Assembly: GCA_963669155.1 (NCBI GenBank)
Contig: OZ022578.1
Span: forward strand, 8,412,730-8,476,729
Length of the DNA stretch: 64,000 nt
Reading direction: 5' to 3'
Source of the DNA: Arbacia lixula
Lineage: Eukaryota > Echinodermata > Echinoidea > Arbacioida > Arbaciidae
The notes under the pieces are model-generated. The model was not told the origin of the DNA. It worked only from the letters and a program-made list of their open reading frames with translations, and made no database searches. Made by a program: the position numbers and the translations under genes. Of the stretch, positions 45,201 through 56,503 are shown piece by piece; within the stretch, counting starts at the first letter, position 1, and every line of letters begins with the position of its first letter.

Positions 45201-48165
45201 CGGCAGATAATGACAGATCCTAATACTCTGCTTTTGTTTCGAAAAGTATTGAGGAATCATTAAAAATCGGACATATAAGCTATTTGTATTAATTACAAAA
45301 TTGACCAATTTCTTCACTTTCCGACAACTTGTGCATTTGGGAGATTCAACCACCCTCAAAATGATATATCAAGCTGTGTGTTATCATTAACGGCGTTTGT
45401 GTGTGTTTGCGTGAAGCAGAGATATTTTACTTGAAAAACTTGTTTATTTGTGCTTGCTGATACCTGTTGTGCTCATGGAAGTATCAATGTCATTAACAGA
45501 ACGGGACAAGCGAAATGAGACTGTACATTTCTTTTGTTCTCTCTGAGAAACTGTTGCCACACAATCATGTTCATAATTGTTCAAACACCTGAACAGCACC
45601 TGTTGAGAACACCATAAATTTTCAGCGGCTTGGCACATGGGTTCAAAGAAAGAAAATTGCTTCCTATCCTTCCATAACACATCCCTGATGTCACCGTGCA
45701 TTACCATCCCATGTCTGTGCACGAATGTGCAATACAGACCACCTTATACTTGTCCACAAGTAAGTCTCGTTATACTTTCAACTTAATTGAGTTGAAACTC
45801 TTGAATTGTTTCATCATTTTCAAAGTGTCAAAAGTTATGTGGAACACCTTGTAGTTTCTAGCCCTCTTACTATCTCATGACCATTAAGCTTTCATGAAAA
45901 TCATCATTTAGAACTATTTAATTTAATATGTCATGTGTGGTTTATTTGCTGTTGACGTTTAAGCGGCTGATTATGATGTTACGCGTTATCTGATAAATTT
46001 TGTGATTGGATTTCAATTTCATTTCTTTTTCACCAACAAATACAAAAATAGTCGAATTAAAATGTCTAAGAGTCTAATTGATTCAATTAAACTGGACATA
46101 ACTTGTCTGTGATTAAGAGCTACAACCCAATGGAGAAAAAACGTATTAAGGCATAATTATATGTACTTTCTTTATACAAAATGTAATTATATACAATCAG
46201 CTTAGCAGAAGGATTCAATGCAAATCATTTTTAAAGACAGATGGTCTTTATACCCAGCAATCTTAATATACGAGGGGACTTCATATCCCATGGCCTCTCT
46301 AAACAGGCGTGGCTGTATATGGCTGATATTACCAAGGATGTTGAAATTAAGTGGAATATACCTCATCAGTTTTATTTAACCAATTGGTAATTCTTTAGCA
46401 AAAAGTGTGCAATAAAAGCTGTACAAATGACACCATTTCAGCATTAAAAAATCATTTAATTATTATGAATTTAGACATTTGACACCCTAAGAATACAAAA
46501 CACCCAACGGGTTACTTTGGGGAATTAGCAATTTTTCAAGAAATATTTTCAAACTTAGACACAGTTTTTCCTATTCAACCGACATTTCAGAAACGATACC
46601 AAAAGGAATATCTTTCAAAGATAATCTTTGATAGTCAGCTTAATGTTTGAACTTCTGTAAAACTACATTCTTTAACATGTGCAATCATTATTGAAACATT
46701 TTGGAGTCAACTTTGACCATGTATACCATACAAATGGCCGTGATTTTTCTAATGAAGTGTTGATGAAAGAACGTAATATTTCAGCATGAAATACGAAAGA
46801 CTTTGTTCAGAATGATATGTTCACGAGTAAGAACCTGATGTATTAACTACTTTCTTTGCTGCCAACATTGGGATTTGAAGATTATATTTAACGTTTGCTT
46901 GTATTTCAAATGATATAAGTAGTGCCCTGGTGGCTCTACTGATAGTATTTTCTTTAGATCCATCCTGTATGAAGAGTTTAAATAAAACAAACATTATAAG
47001 ATACAAAATGGCAATTTTAACTGTGTCAACAGGCTGGGGACACAAATATTTCATTATGCACAGATCTTTATTTTAGAAATGGGCCCTAATACAGAATAAT
47101 ATATTAGTGTTCTATCTGTCGAGTCACAAAATAAGGTTTTATACGACTTGTCGTTTCCCGTGTTAGATTTCGCCATTTCTTTAAATGTAATTTCTACCTT
47201 ACCTTTCTGTTGCTCAGTGAGTGTCTCACCCACCGCCGTACCCCCACAGACCTGCCCATCTCAAGAAGCTAGTCTTCAGCTCGTCTTCTCGGTTGCTACG
47301 GCTGTTCATCTTTTCTCCTACTTTCCCGTCGGGTTCTACTTCGACAAGCTGGGTTTCCGATGGACTCGACTACCAATGACGTAATGATTTTTCTCCTGTC
47401 TCGCGCAATGGGGGCAACATTATCATGATTGCATTTGTACTGTGATTGAGGGTATCTGGTTTGTGTGGGGCATCAATGTAATTGGTTTCGAATACAAAGT
47501 AATATTAGGCTTTCGTGTTAATGGTGTTTATAATATTTTCATGATCGAGTACGGTGTAAATTTGTTTGAAAATCTACGCATAGCCTGAAACACAACACAC
47601 TTTCGTTTGATATGTTTTCTTTATCCATATCTAATGCCCCAGAACCGACGAAAATGCGCTAGGATTTAAAATTAGTGTTTTAATTTCTTCCCTAAAATGT
47701 ACTGTATGTCCAGAACAACACAGGTAGCCACTCTTTGCTCTATATGTCATATACTGTGAAGATAGTTGTGCATATTATTTGCTTTATATTTTCATGAGCA
47801 TAGACCTATAAAATGATCCGTTATGCCAATCCCTTCCAAAAAAGTCACGCGCCAAACAATAAAGTCCAATCTTTGTTCAAATAGACATTTTATCTTTTAC
47901 ATTAGTGAGCCCTATGACATTTGTTCCGAGCTATTTCCAACACGGATTGGGTTAGTAGGATGGGTTCACATGGGGGCTGGGTTGGGGAAGCATAATCATT
48001 GATCCCCGCTTCGGAGTCACTCAGTGGGGGTGACCAAACACATCTAGGGGTGGGGAACCACCATGTGGCATTGCCTACCTAACATTGTCAGGAAGGATAG
48101 GGTTCGACACAGCTGGTTGGTGCCTTATCGAGCAAGTATAGATCGCCGTGGTGTGTGCATATGCG

Positions 48166-48215
<50 letters not shown>

Positions 48216-49446
48216 TGTGTGCGTGTTGTGTGTGATTGTATGAGTGTGTGTTTATAAGTGTAAGTAAGTGCGTATGTGTATGTGTGTATGTATTCATGTG
48301 CATGTTTGTGTCCGTGTTTATGTGTGTATGAGCGTTTGAATGTACATGTAATAAGTTAGCTCTGGTTGTCCGAGCCGATTATGCTCACTAATTTGCGTGC
48401 CACATGCGTATTTATTCACAAGTAATACACACTGCTCCCATAGATTGTTATTTTGTCTGGCACACGAAGGGTTAACATTGTTTATGGAACTATTAAAGGT
48501 GATATTCATAGGAAATAAAATCAAATAAATAAAGTTTATTTTATAATTCAATAAGATATTAAAGCAATTTATGCAGCTAACATGCCATGAAAGTGTTCAA
48601 TTATGTGTTTAATGGAAGTCAAATTTCACTAAATTGACTCTCTTCCTGACCTACGAAATCGCCTACGGGAAAGTGGCGTTGTGTGTACGTCACAGCCGGG
48701 ATATGCTTCACAATGACCATTGTGTATCACACCTGTTAATCCACTAGCAACTGCTATCACAGTTTCATTAACATTGCCTGATGCTTCTGGCGGAAAAGAA
48801 GCTGCGGATTGGCATGTGTGATGCACAATAACGCCTCCCTTTTCTTACATCAGACCTAAAGGCCGTTTCGGATGACAGTAGGTAAAATTTGTCCCCGAGA
48901 ATACGGTGATTGTTTTCACCCTAATTTCGCTTTTTTGGAAATTGATATATTGTTTGAATGTCATCCGAGCTCATTGTATGGCTTATAAGCTTTCTGTAGA
49001 TGAATATCTTCATATTCTTGGATTTTTCTATGAATATCACCTTTAACCATCTATGTGTGCAGCATCTGTCTCCTTGCCGGTCATCTCATGATGGCGCTCA
49101 GTCACCCAGGGGTATCCTACCTACTGTTTCCCGCCATGATTCTGCTGGTCGTTGGGGGCGTCACAGTCCTGGTCTCCAGTCTAGAGGTATGTGGACATGA
49201 TGGAGGGTTCATTTCCTTTCATTTTAGTTCACATTCAGCATTGAAAAAAACATTACTCACAATTAATTAAATTGATTGAAATAGAGAATAAAACAAAAAC
49301 AACAAAACTGTGTGGCAGAATATGACAGAAATTGTGCCCTCAAAATAATGATAAATAATGATGCAGGTAATTTATATTGGTTTTGCTACCACTTCATCTA
49401 CTACCACTACTCATACTACCACTACTACTACTACAAATACTACTAT

Positions 49447-49545
<99 letters not shown>

Positions 49546-49557
49546 TATTACTACTTT

Positions 49558-49598
<41 letters not shown>

Positions 49599-49613
49599 TT
49601 ACTACTTTTACTG

Positions 49614-49658
<45 letters not shown>

Positions 49659-52207
49659 GTACTACTATTATTACAACTTCCACGCACTTGTACTAATACT
49701 TCTTTTCTCCAAGTAAACACCAATTTTTTGTTATGAAGACAGTTGTACTAAGAAGTTCGACCACGCATTATTAATGAGAGAAAGGTCCATCAGTGAGGTA
49801 GGCCAAATGTTCTCCACCGCTGAATCGCATTTCGAGAGTAAGCTTATATCATCCTTTGATACATTTATCGTTAAAATATTTAGGCCCAGTACATCCCTAT
49901 GTGATTGCATTTGTGCCAAATTGCACACTCATTACACAAACAGCGCTTAGTTGTATCTGGAAAATCGATACGGATACGGACCTGGAACACGGATGCGGAT
50001 ACGGAACAGTATGGTTGGACTCGCAACCAGAATTAGAAGTCTTTGAAGAGACAACTTTTTTCTCTCCACCCTCCATCTTCCAGATTGGTTGTTTGTTCCG
50101 TCATCACAGATCCACTGCCATCACTGCCTTATCCAGCATGTATGGATCCGCCATGGCCGTGTTTCTAGTTCTAAAGGTAAACCAGGAATTATTGAATTTA
50201 GAAAATAATGTTCTTTAATTAAAAGTATTCCAGTTAGAGGCCTTAAAACGCGATGAAATTTAAAGAATCTAATTTCAATGAGGGGTATTGGGGGCAGAAT
50301 TACACGGGTTTCACTGGATTTCGATTGACAGATGTGAAGTTAAAAATGTATTGTTCTTTCTGTATTATTTTCTGGCATGCGCATGTTAAGTTCCTGCTTT
50401 GTGAACAATTGAATATTGCACATTCAAATGATAGTTGCAAGAATAAAACTAATTCACGAGACGATCCGGTGACACCCTTCAGCTTATACAGTTAAGCTTT
50501 ATTCCACATCGAACCGTTGAGTGATATCGATCAAAGACATGAAATCTTGTTAACACCCAGTAGATTGGAGATGAAGTCGCGCTGGTGCAATATCATAATG
50601 CAGTCTTCATTAATATTGGTGAAATATTTACTTGTTTCCATTGATGTGATTATGATTGCTAGGTCGCGTATGAAGCCGGGTTCCCTATGAAGACATCGTT
50701 TTTCATATTGGCTGGTGGCACACTCTTTCTAAACGTCGGCACAGCTATCCTGCCGCCTCTTCATCTACCACGGCCGATTCCCAAGGGCTACCGTTTGATT
50801 CGGTGTTGTGGTGGGGAAAACAGCGAAGATACGTCCCTGGTTCAAGAGACCAAGGAGTCACCCCATCCAGCACCCAACGAGAGCGGTCTGGAGAATCTTG
50901 GATACGTAGCTGACGAGACGGACTCTGCACCTGAAAAGAACGATAACAGTCTAACAGCAGGTTAGTGATATCACGTAATTTTCCATCCCCCATCGAAGCT
51001 TTGGTGAGGTTTTGGTGCCTATAAGCCAGTTCGTAATTGCAATCTGCGCACGAGCAGATCATTACTTGTAGAAAATGACCTCAGGTCAGTGGTACTATTT
51101 ACAGAGTAAAATTGAAATTCCTTAAATAGTCGACCACATTTTGACTTATTATCATGATTATTATGCAGATATGGCAACAGCGATTCAGCTCTGAGAAGGT
51201 AGTGAAAGCAAAGGTTAAATGACGTCACACTTCGGTACTCACATAGAGTACCGAAGTATGACGTCATTTGAGCATAATATTGTCAAGACAACTGGTTCTA
51301 AACTATTTCCATAGAACAAGGACGTCATGCTCAGCCAAAACAATAACACGTGAACTTTGCTCTGCAGGAGAAGGAACCTCAGGCACAACCAGTGAATTGT
51401 CGATACCTGAGGACCCCAAGTCACAATTCAAATCTTTTGGAGATTGTCTTCGCTCACCGATCTTCCTCGTCCTTCTCTTCTGGCAAGTGAGCCTAGATCT
51501 GGCTACAAACTTCATGTTTGGAATCGTGAACTATTATGTCACCGAGCTGGCCAACAACGACCAAGAAGTCGGTAGGCGAATGATCGAGAAACTAACGTTT
51601 ATTTAATTTTGTTTTTACTATTCATATTAAGCGTGTATCTTGAATTTCTAGAAGGTGAATACTTCTTAATGAGTGATTGGAGATAGATGGGGGCAGTAGG
51701 GTGAATGTGTTCGATTATTGTGTTGAATTAAGTCAAGCATTATGGTCGTTATATAGGAGGAAAACTCACCGTGCACGTTTTATGCCAGATGATATTTAAA
51801 GTTATTTGTCTATAATATTGCGCAATAATAATATTGTGACGGTTTGTCGAATGCAATGTGAATTATTCTACCCTTTACACTTAACCAGAGGGCTTGCGAC
51901 TTTTATTTAATCCTAACATGTTGTCGTTTTTGTTTTGTCTTTATATTTCAATGAATATGCTGAATAACTAGTGAGCGCCTTCACAAACATCTTCACGATC
52001 ATTCAACTGAGCTCAATCTTCCTTGGTCCTGTCGCAGGGCTGGTCATGGACAGGAACAAGCTGAAACCTTGTGCGAAAGGTAATTGAGGGAAAGGGATGA
52101 CCGTAAGAGAGGCAGATGGGGAGAAGAGGGATCGGGGAGAGACATTTGGAGAGAGAGAGATAGAAAGAGAGAGAGAGAGGTGGGATAGGGAGAAAGACGG
52201 AAAGAAT

Positions 52208-52238
<31 letters not shown>

Positions 52239-53750
52239 GAGTGAATGAGAGAGAAAGAGGGGGAGAGGGAGAAAGACGGAGAGAGAAAGATAGATAGAGG
52301 AAAAGAGAGAGAGAGACGGAGAAATGGTATAGTTTTTGTAGTTTTTTGGTGGAGTACTTAACTTAATGCGTAACTAAACGCGTAACTTAATTTGTGCCTA
52401 AGTTTATGACATACTAAATAATCACGATGATATTTCTCTTCTCAAAAATACTAATATACAACTCAATTAAAGATTGGCCCAGGGGGGCATTTCATCAAAG
52501 GACTTGTCGGATATTTTATCCGACAAGTTTGCTCTCGGCCAATAAGATGCAAGCATTTCAGTAGCTTATAACAGTTTGTCGGATAGAACGTCCGACAAGT
52601 CCTTTGATGAAATGCCCCCCAGGTTTGTCACAGAGAGCAGACATGATTTAAGTAAACAGTGTGTTTGTCCTACTATTACAGTGTAATAGTAATAATGTCC
52701 AGAGCAGTTGAAAAGTTTTTCGTTTCCAGACTGAGGGAGAGATTATGCATGTGTGCACGATAGTGGAACATGATTAAGCGGTCAAATCGTTTTAATCTAG
52801 TCGCTTCTATTCAGATTATCCAGATAATTATGATAAATTGTCCAGCAAATTCGTGTTTGGAAAATGTGATCTATAAAATGAAGCCAATTAGTGCACGTAT
52901 TGTGAAAGTGAATCAAAATGTCTTTTTTTTTTTTTACAAGCCGAAAGGGAATTTCTTCTCCTCCTCCTCACAAACAGCCGGGCAGGTGCGAACTCCTTAC
53001 GATGACATTAAAGATAGCTGCTTTCCAGTGGCTGTGTCTAGTCTACTCATGACGGCAACCACTGCCCTGCTACTCGTACCCGTCCTCACGGTGCAGTACG
53101 TTACGTCCATGCTCTTTAGCGTCTTCAGAGTGTTCTTCTTCGGCACGGGACCGGCCGTGATCGGCTTGATGTGAGTTCATCATGTCGGTTGATTGGCCGA
53201 GTTGTTTTCATGGTATGAAACAGATACAACCAGAAATAAACCGAATACAATCATACCTCTCCAAGCCAACACAAAATAAGATTGAAAAATATGATAAGGA
53301 TGATATATATATTTTCAATTTACAAGGCGTTATTATTTTACAGGATGGAATACGCTATCATTAGGCTCGGAAAAGGGCTACACAATCTTTAAGGAGATTT
53401 ACCTGTCAGATTGTGAAATTAAGAAGCATACCAACCCTCCTTTTAAATGCATTTTAATGAAAATAATATTATGTTATACAGATTCCCTGCTGAATTCTTC
53501 GGGCGTGTCTTTGGCCTATCACGCTGCATAGGTGGTTTCGTGACGCTGCTGCAATATCCGCTTTTCATACTGATTCAAGACGTTCTCGATGGAGATCCTT
53601 TTTACGTGAGTATACGTGCCACGTGTACTATAATGATACGCAAGCTTGAAACGCAAAGTTCTCACATGCAATACAGCGGCATACTTATAGTAGCAACACA
53701 ATTGATACAGTAGCAGCAGTAGAAATAGAATAAGTAGTAGTAGAAATAGT

Positions 53751-53788
<38 letters not shown>

Positions 53789-53806
53789 CAGTACTGCTAC
53801 TACTAC

Positions 53807-53877
<71 letters not shown>

Positions 53878-54402
53878 TAGTAGTAGTAGAACTAGTAGAA
53901 GTCGTAGTCGTAGATGTAATCGTAGTAGTACAAGTGGTAGTAAAAGTCGAAGTGGTTTGTAAAAGTATTATAGCACTAATCATTGTCCTCGTATTGGTTA
54001 TTACCATTCAATGAAAACATGTGCATGAGATAGGAAGGTAGTGAGTTTGAAAAGTATCTGCGAATTAAAAAGCAACTTACAATGCATTTATATATATGCA
54101 TGGCAATGGTCATCATCATCACCATCTTCTTCTTCTTCTTCTGTTCTCTTTCTTTTTGCTTGCACTAGTCTCGCCCCTCTTCTCTCGCCACGCTACATTT
54201 CTTTACCCCCCCCCCCCCTCCCGCGCACACACACTCTTATGACCCTCTCAATTTTCTTGCCCCGATGATGCAGGTAATGGTCGGCTTTGTGGTCGTAGAA
54301 TTACTGACGCTCGTCTACCCTATCTTCCTGTACATCGACACCAGGAAACACCTAACACGCCTCAATGCTCAGGGAGAAACCAAGCAAATTCAACAATTCT
54401 AA
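39116..54402 (+). CDS. SLC43A3: SLC43-family transporter, closest to SLC43A3
   Basis: SLC43 proteins are 12-helix plasma-membrane facilitators of the major facilitator type. Members A1/A2 carry large neutral amino acids and A3 purine nucleobases. Exons: 39116-39332, 47218-47380, 49063-49186, 50084-50176, 50663-50960, 51368-51571, 51972-52079, 52978-53170, 53482-53605, 54274-54402. They sum to 1653 nt, 550 residues plus stop, with phases consistent and all introns GT-AG. The N-terminal helix reads LENLVYGGVILGWPSLVFVL, very like SLC43A3. FYFDKLGFRWTR (about 113-124) is the loop motif between helices 2 and 3, and GLVMDR is its counterpart later. FGRVFGLSRCIGG and LLQYPLF near residues 473-495 match the SLC43A3 C-terminal half. 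A long acidic cytoplasmic loop covers roughly 230-320. The human A3 protein is 491 residues; the extra length lies mainly in this loop and in a Thr/Ser/Pro-rich first outer loop. Substrate is not provable from sequence. The start codon was chosen because it follows an acceptor and precedes helix 1. Confidence 0.85.
39507..39937. mobile_element. Foldback element in SLC43 intron 1
   Basis: GTCAAGGGATGTC starts the left end and its complement ends the right end at 39937. The arms match over at least 110 bp, including TAATAATCCTTG and ATATTTAATGAGATTTTCAC. An inner pair (AGATAATTAATTCAGAAC near 39640 and its inverse near 39800) extends the palindrome, so most of the 431 bp can fold. It is non-coding. 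Related fragments lie at 32700-32830 and 48615-48840. Confidence 0.8.
39943..39974. repeat. Short palindrome
   Basis: AGGTGGTCTGTCG and CGACAGATCACCT flank a 4-nt spacer, forming a 13-bp stem with one G-T pair. It abuts the end of the foldback element. Confidence 0.6.
39999..40073. repeat. (CTT)n microsatellite
   Basis: About 24 copies of CTT with one short interruption lie in SLC43 intron 1. Confidence 0.95.
40180..41705. repeat. Old dispersed repeat, copy 1, with tRNA-like head
   Basis: This segment aligns in direct orientation with 43750-44969 plus 45688-45770. Shared landmarks are CGTCAAAGTTGAAAGTCTGC, GTCAATGGAAGGGG, TCGGGATCATGGCGAAA, a tRNA-like stretch near 41281 and CACCTTATACTTGTCCACAA at the end. 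It also holds CpG-rich alternating tracts at 40340-40360 and 40459-40500. Copies differ at roughly one base in five. No reverse-transcriptase frame is visible, so the class is open. Confidence 0.65.
41272..41345 (+). repeat. tRNA-derived SINE head, copy 1
   Basis: TGGCACAATGGG at 41281 fits the tRNA A box. GGTTCGATTT near 41324 is a B box with one mismatch. Their spacing of about 44 bases is that of a tRNA without a long variable arm. The flanks do not form an acceptor stem and the sequence continues into a longer repeat, so this is a SINE-type remnant rather than a tRNA gene. Confidence 0.6.
41706..43740. other. SLC43 intron 1, no gene
   Basis: The stretch holds a G-rich tract (41741-41764), a C run at 42129-42142 followed by a (CT)n microsatellite (42157-42248), and otherwise unrecognised sequence. 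The frames through the CT tract are low complexity. Confidence 0.6.
44640..44712 (+). repeat. tRNA-derived SINE head, copy 2
   Basis: TGGCTCAATGGG (A box, near 44650) and GGCTCGAATCC (B box with one mismatch) are spaced as in a tRNA. The B boxes of the two copies have different mismatches, which points to an intact ancestral GGTTCGAATCC. Confidence 0.6.
44970..45687. mobile_element. hAT-like non-autonomous element, copy 2
   Basis: About 718 bp, starting CAGGGAAGTGTTATAGGAAGG and ending TCCTTCCATAACACATCCCTG. It is the inverted relative of 36586-37308 over its full length. The flanks GGTGTCAC and GATGTCAC look like a duplication with one mutation. Comparison with copy 1 of the host repeat at 41602-41640 shows a single GGTGTCA there, which supports insertion at this point. 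Confidence 0.8.
45771..47217. other. SLC43 intron 1, 3' part, nothing recognised
   Basis: AT-rich intron sequence ending in a good pyrimidine tract and acceptor at 47216-47217. I found no exon or repeat. Confidence 0.5.
48150..48340. repeat. (GT)n microsatellite
   Basis: A pure GT tract of about 20 units (48171-48210) continues as interrupted GT-rich sequence, in SLC43 intron 2. Confidence 0.95.
48391..48475. repeat. Short hairpin-type repeat, inverted copy
   Basis: The complement of this segment matches 54417-54507: an AACCCTT..TGTGCCAGA start, GTGTGTATTACTTGTG in the middle and GTGGCACGCAAA at the end. It lies in SLC43 intron 2. Confidence 0.65.
48615..48840. repeat. Relative of the 39507-39937 foldback element
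   Basis: CACAATGACCATTGTGTATC followed by ACACCTGTTAATCCACTAGC and, later, GAAGCTGCGGATTGGCATG are the inverse of the core of the 39507-39937 element. It lies in SLC43 intron 2. Confidence 0.6.
49385..49690. repeat. (ACT)n microsatellite in SLC43 intron 3
   Basis: About 100 near-perfect ACT units with scattered substitutions. It is open in all six frames across most of its length, giving meaningless poly-Thr, Leu, Tyr, Val or Ser frames. The transcript strand carries ACU repeats. Confidence 0.97.
51217..51269. repeat. Hairpin with two CRE palindromes in SLC43 intron 5
   Basis: A 23-bp inverted repeat with one mismatch (51217-51239 with 51247-51269) surrounds a 7-nt loop. Each arm contains TGACGTCA, the full CREB/ATF site, and TTCGGTACT / AGTACCGAA. 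Confidence 0.85.
52130..52325. repeat. (GA)n-rich tract in SLC43 intron 7
   Basis: Purine-rich GAGA sequence with a 10-base G run starts about 50 bp after the exon 7 donor (52080). Confidence 0.9.
52482..52620. mobile_element. MITE with GGGGGGCATTTCATC ends in SLC43 intron 7
   Basis: GGGGGGCATTTCATCAAAGG at the left is inverted exactly at the right. Pairing goes on through GACTTGTCGGA. A second small hairpin TTGTCGGAT..ATCCGACAA lies within the left arm. The element is 139 bp and has no frame. Confidence 0.85.
53705..53965. repeat. (AGC)n-(AGT)n microsatellite in SLC43 intron 9
   Basis: About ten AGC units near 53751 lead through a short spacer into about 25 pure AGT units (53806-53876) and a degenerate tail. 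AGT is the exact complement of the ACT array in intron 3. Confidence 0.95.
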
Positions 54403-54416
54403 TTGACACGAACTGT

Positions 54417-54507
54417 TGAACCCTTTGTGTGCCAGATAAATTGCTCCTCGATGGGATTTGTGTGTATTACTTGTGGAAAAATGCCCAGGTGGCACACAAA
54501 GATTGAA
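54417..54507. repeat. Short hairpin-type repeat in the SLC43 3' flank
   Basis: CTTTGTGTGCCAG at the start is inverted as TGGCACACAAAG at the end of a 91-bp unit that also contains ATGGGATTTGTGTGTATTAC. It begins about 15 bp after the SLC43 stop codon, so it probably lies in the 3' UTR. Relatives are at 48391-48475 and 32122-32219. Confidence 0.7.
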
Positions 54508-56283
54508 AAACAATAGAAGCAACATGTATATGCAACATCAATGATTCTGCTAATCGGATACTAAGGGAGTGTTCACACCATAGAGCTGTGTCACACTGAC
54601 GGGTTTCCGATCGGGCGGTTTTACTTTTGGGCTCACCGTTTGTAAGGCTCACTGTTCTTTTTGTTGAACCCTAATTTTCATAAACTCGTCTATTATGTCG
54701 TGTTTATGTTTTTATTATTATTCGTGTTATGTATTCATGTTTTTGTAGTTTTATAAAATATTCTTTTTCAATGTTTGAGGAGTGAAATGAAATACTTGAA
54801 ATGAATTGAAATATAATGGCAGCCTTATTGGGCAACTTACATGCATGGTTGTACAATCCGGGCCATGTTGCATATCAATATCTTTTCAATTATTTATAAC
54901 CGACCATCGCTGGTAAATGTAATGGCAACATGTGCAATAATGAAGGTTCACTGGCTGTTGCCATGGCAGTTACCATTGATGGCAATCTACCATAATTGAG
55001 AACCTATATGCAACATGGCCCTAGGGGTGTTGAATTAGCTTCGCATGATATACTTGCCATTTTTTTTTATTGTGTAACCATTTTATTGCTTTGTCGCCGC
55101 AGGCAAACAATGAAGTAAAACTGTGACGGCGGTGAGCCGCAACGGTGTACCGCTTCTGTGTAAACGGACCTCTATTGAAGTGATTATTATGGGGGCTAGG
55201 ATGCAAAATTACAGTTGACACCTTTCCAGCTCACCTCTTCTAAAAGAAAACAGAATGCATGATAATATGTATTCTTTTTTAAAAAAGATGTAATTTCGTA
55301 TCGCAATTATCAAATTTCCCTTTGTGGGAATGGACATCGCTCTGATACATTTTGTATAAAGAAAAAACAGATTTGTTACGTGTGTTACATGCAAAAACAT
55401 CTTTCAACCATGAGTTATATGTATTTTTTTATATTTTGTGGAGCTCAAGAAGCGCTTGAGCGCAATCGTTTATAATAGCAGTATGCCTGAGTTGATTCTG
55501 GAAACAAAAATGATGTGTTATGATGATGATTAGGAAATTATTAATGGTGTTAACCATACACAATGTTTTCCAAATGCTAAAAAGCAGTTTAAAGTTACTA
55601 TTTTAAAAATCAAGGTGTAATATATGTGTTTGGGGTTCGCTAACTACATTGCTGATGAATCATAACTTCTTACAAGACAAACAAAAGCTTCTACGCTGAC
55701 GATACAGCAAGTATTCAAATGAAATAACATAATTGAACTTCGTCGGGCCTATCATGATGGTTAAACAACAACAGTTTTATATAAATAATGAAAATATATG
55801 GTAATGAACGCTATACAGCTTTTATTATCATAATTAAATACAACAGTCTTACACACCAAACTAAATAGAAACAGTGTAGTCCTACCTCATTCTATATTTC
55901 AGGTAAAATGATCGGGTGAAATGATTGACAGTATTTCCGTACTTATGCTGATAAAAGAAGTATTATTGACGTGTAACACTCATTCTTATTCTTGTAACGT
56001 TCTTCCACCACTATATGTTTTCATTAAAGCAGCGCTAGACAATCAACCCAATCTTAAAAAAGAAAATAGATTCCTTTGCAATATTTTCAATATTGTATTT
56101 ACCTATACCCATCTATATCAACTATAATAAAAAGCTGTATAGTGTTACGATATCCGTGTACCCATTGTCAGCCGTCTCATTCTGACCCCAAACACACGCA
56201 CATCGGCCTCACTAAAGTGATTTCGTAATCTTGAGCCATTCCCGTATTTTGCTGACCCGGCGCAAATGATGGACGGCCGGCGG
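54508..56283. other. Intergenic between SLC43 and Ly6 genes
   Basis: It includes the rest of the SLC43 3' UTR, whose poly(A) site I could not identify. No other gene or repeat was recognised. Confidence 0.5.
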
Positions 56284-56503
56284 TATTTATACTGGTACTG
56301 CAGCTACTCTCAGTTCACATCTACGTACGATCATGATACACACAGCTCTGCTACATACCGTAGACTGCATGTGTGCCGCCTGTACCGCATATTACGCGTA
56401 CTACGTATACGGTTTGTGCATGCGCCATGTTAATGTTATGTTGTGGAAGCTTATTCGCATGCTGTGTCGACTGTACTATACTGCATGACTGATGTCATTT
56501 CAG
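56284..56503 (+). promoter_or_regulatory. Likely core promoter and noncoding exon 1 of the Ly6-like gene
   Basis: TATTTATA at 56284-56291 is followed 28 bases from its start by an initiator-like CTCAGTTC (A at 56312). The sequence runs to a strong donor CAG/GTATGT at 56503/56504. The matching acceptor TTTTATGTTTAG ends at 57220, 82 bases before the proposed start codon. The spacing fits a TATA promoter. The exon itself is inferred, not seen in a transcript. Confidence 0.5.

Larger units (their letters stand above)
43750..45770. repeat. Old dispersed repeat, copy 2, interrupted
   Basis: Second copy of the 40180-41705 repeat, same orientation. The block around GTCAATGGAAGGGG occurs twice in it (near 43830 and 44410), so it contains its own internal duplication. 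It is split by a hAT-like insertion at 44970-45687. The uninterrupted copy 1 shows the empty target. Confidence 0.65.

Noticed and set aside
47185..47249. Alternative acceptor CCCCCACAG before ACCTGCCC for SLC43 exon 2
   Set aside because: It would need a phase 0 donor in exon 1. The donor G/GTGAAT at 39332 is phase 1 and fits the stronger acceptor at 47216-47217 instead.
49312..49736. Low-complexity frames on both strands (poly-Thr, Leu, Tyr, Ser, Val)
   Set aside because: These are translations of the ACT microsatellite in SLC43 intron 3.
53519..54007. 162-residue minus-strand frame
   Set aside because: It is antisense to SLC43 exon 9 and the AGT/AGC microsatellite, with poly-Leu from the repeat.
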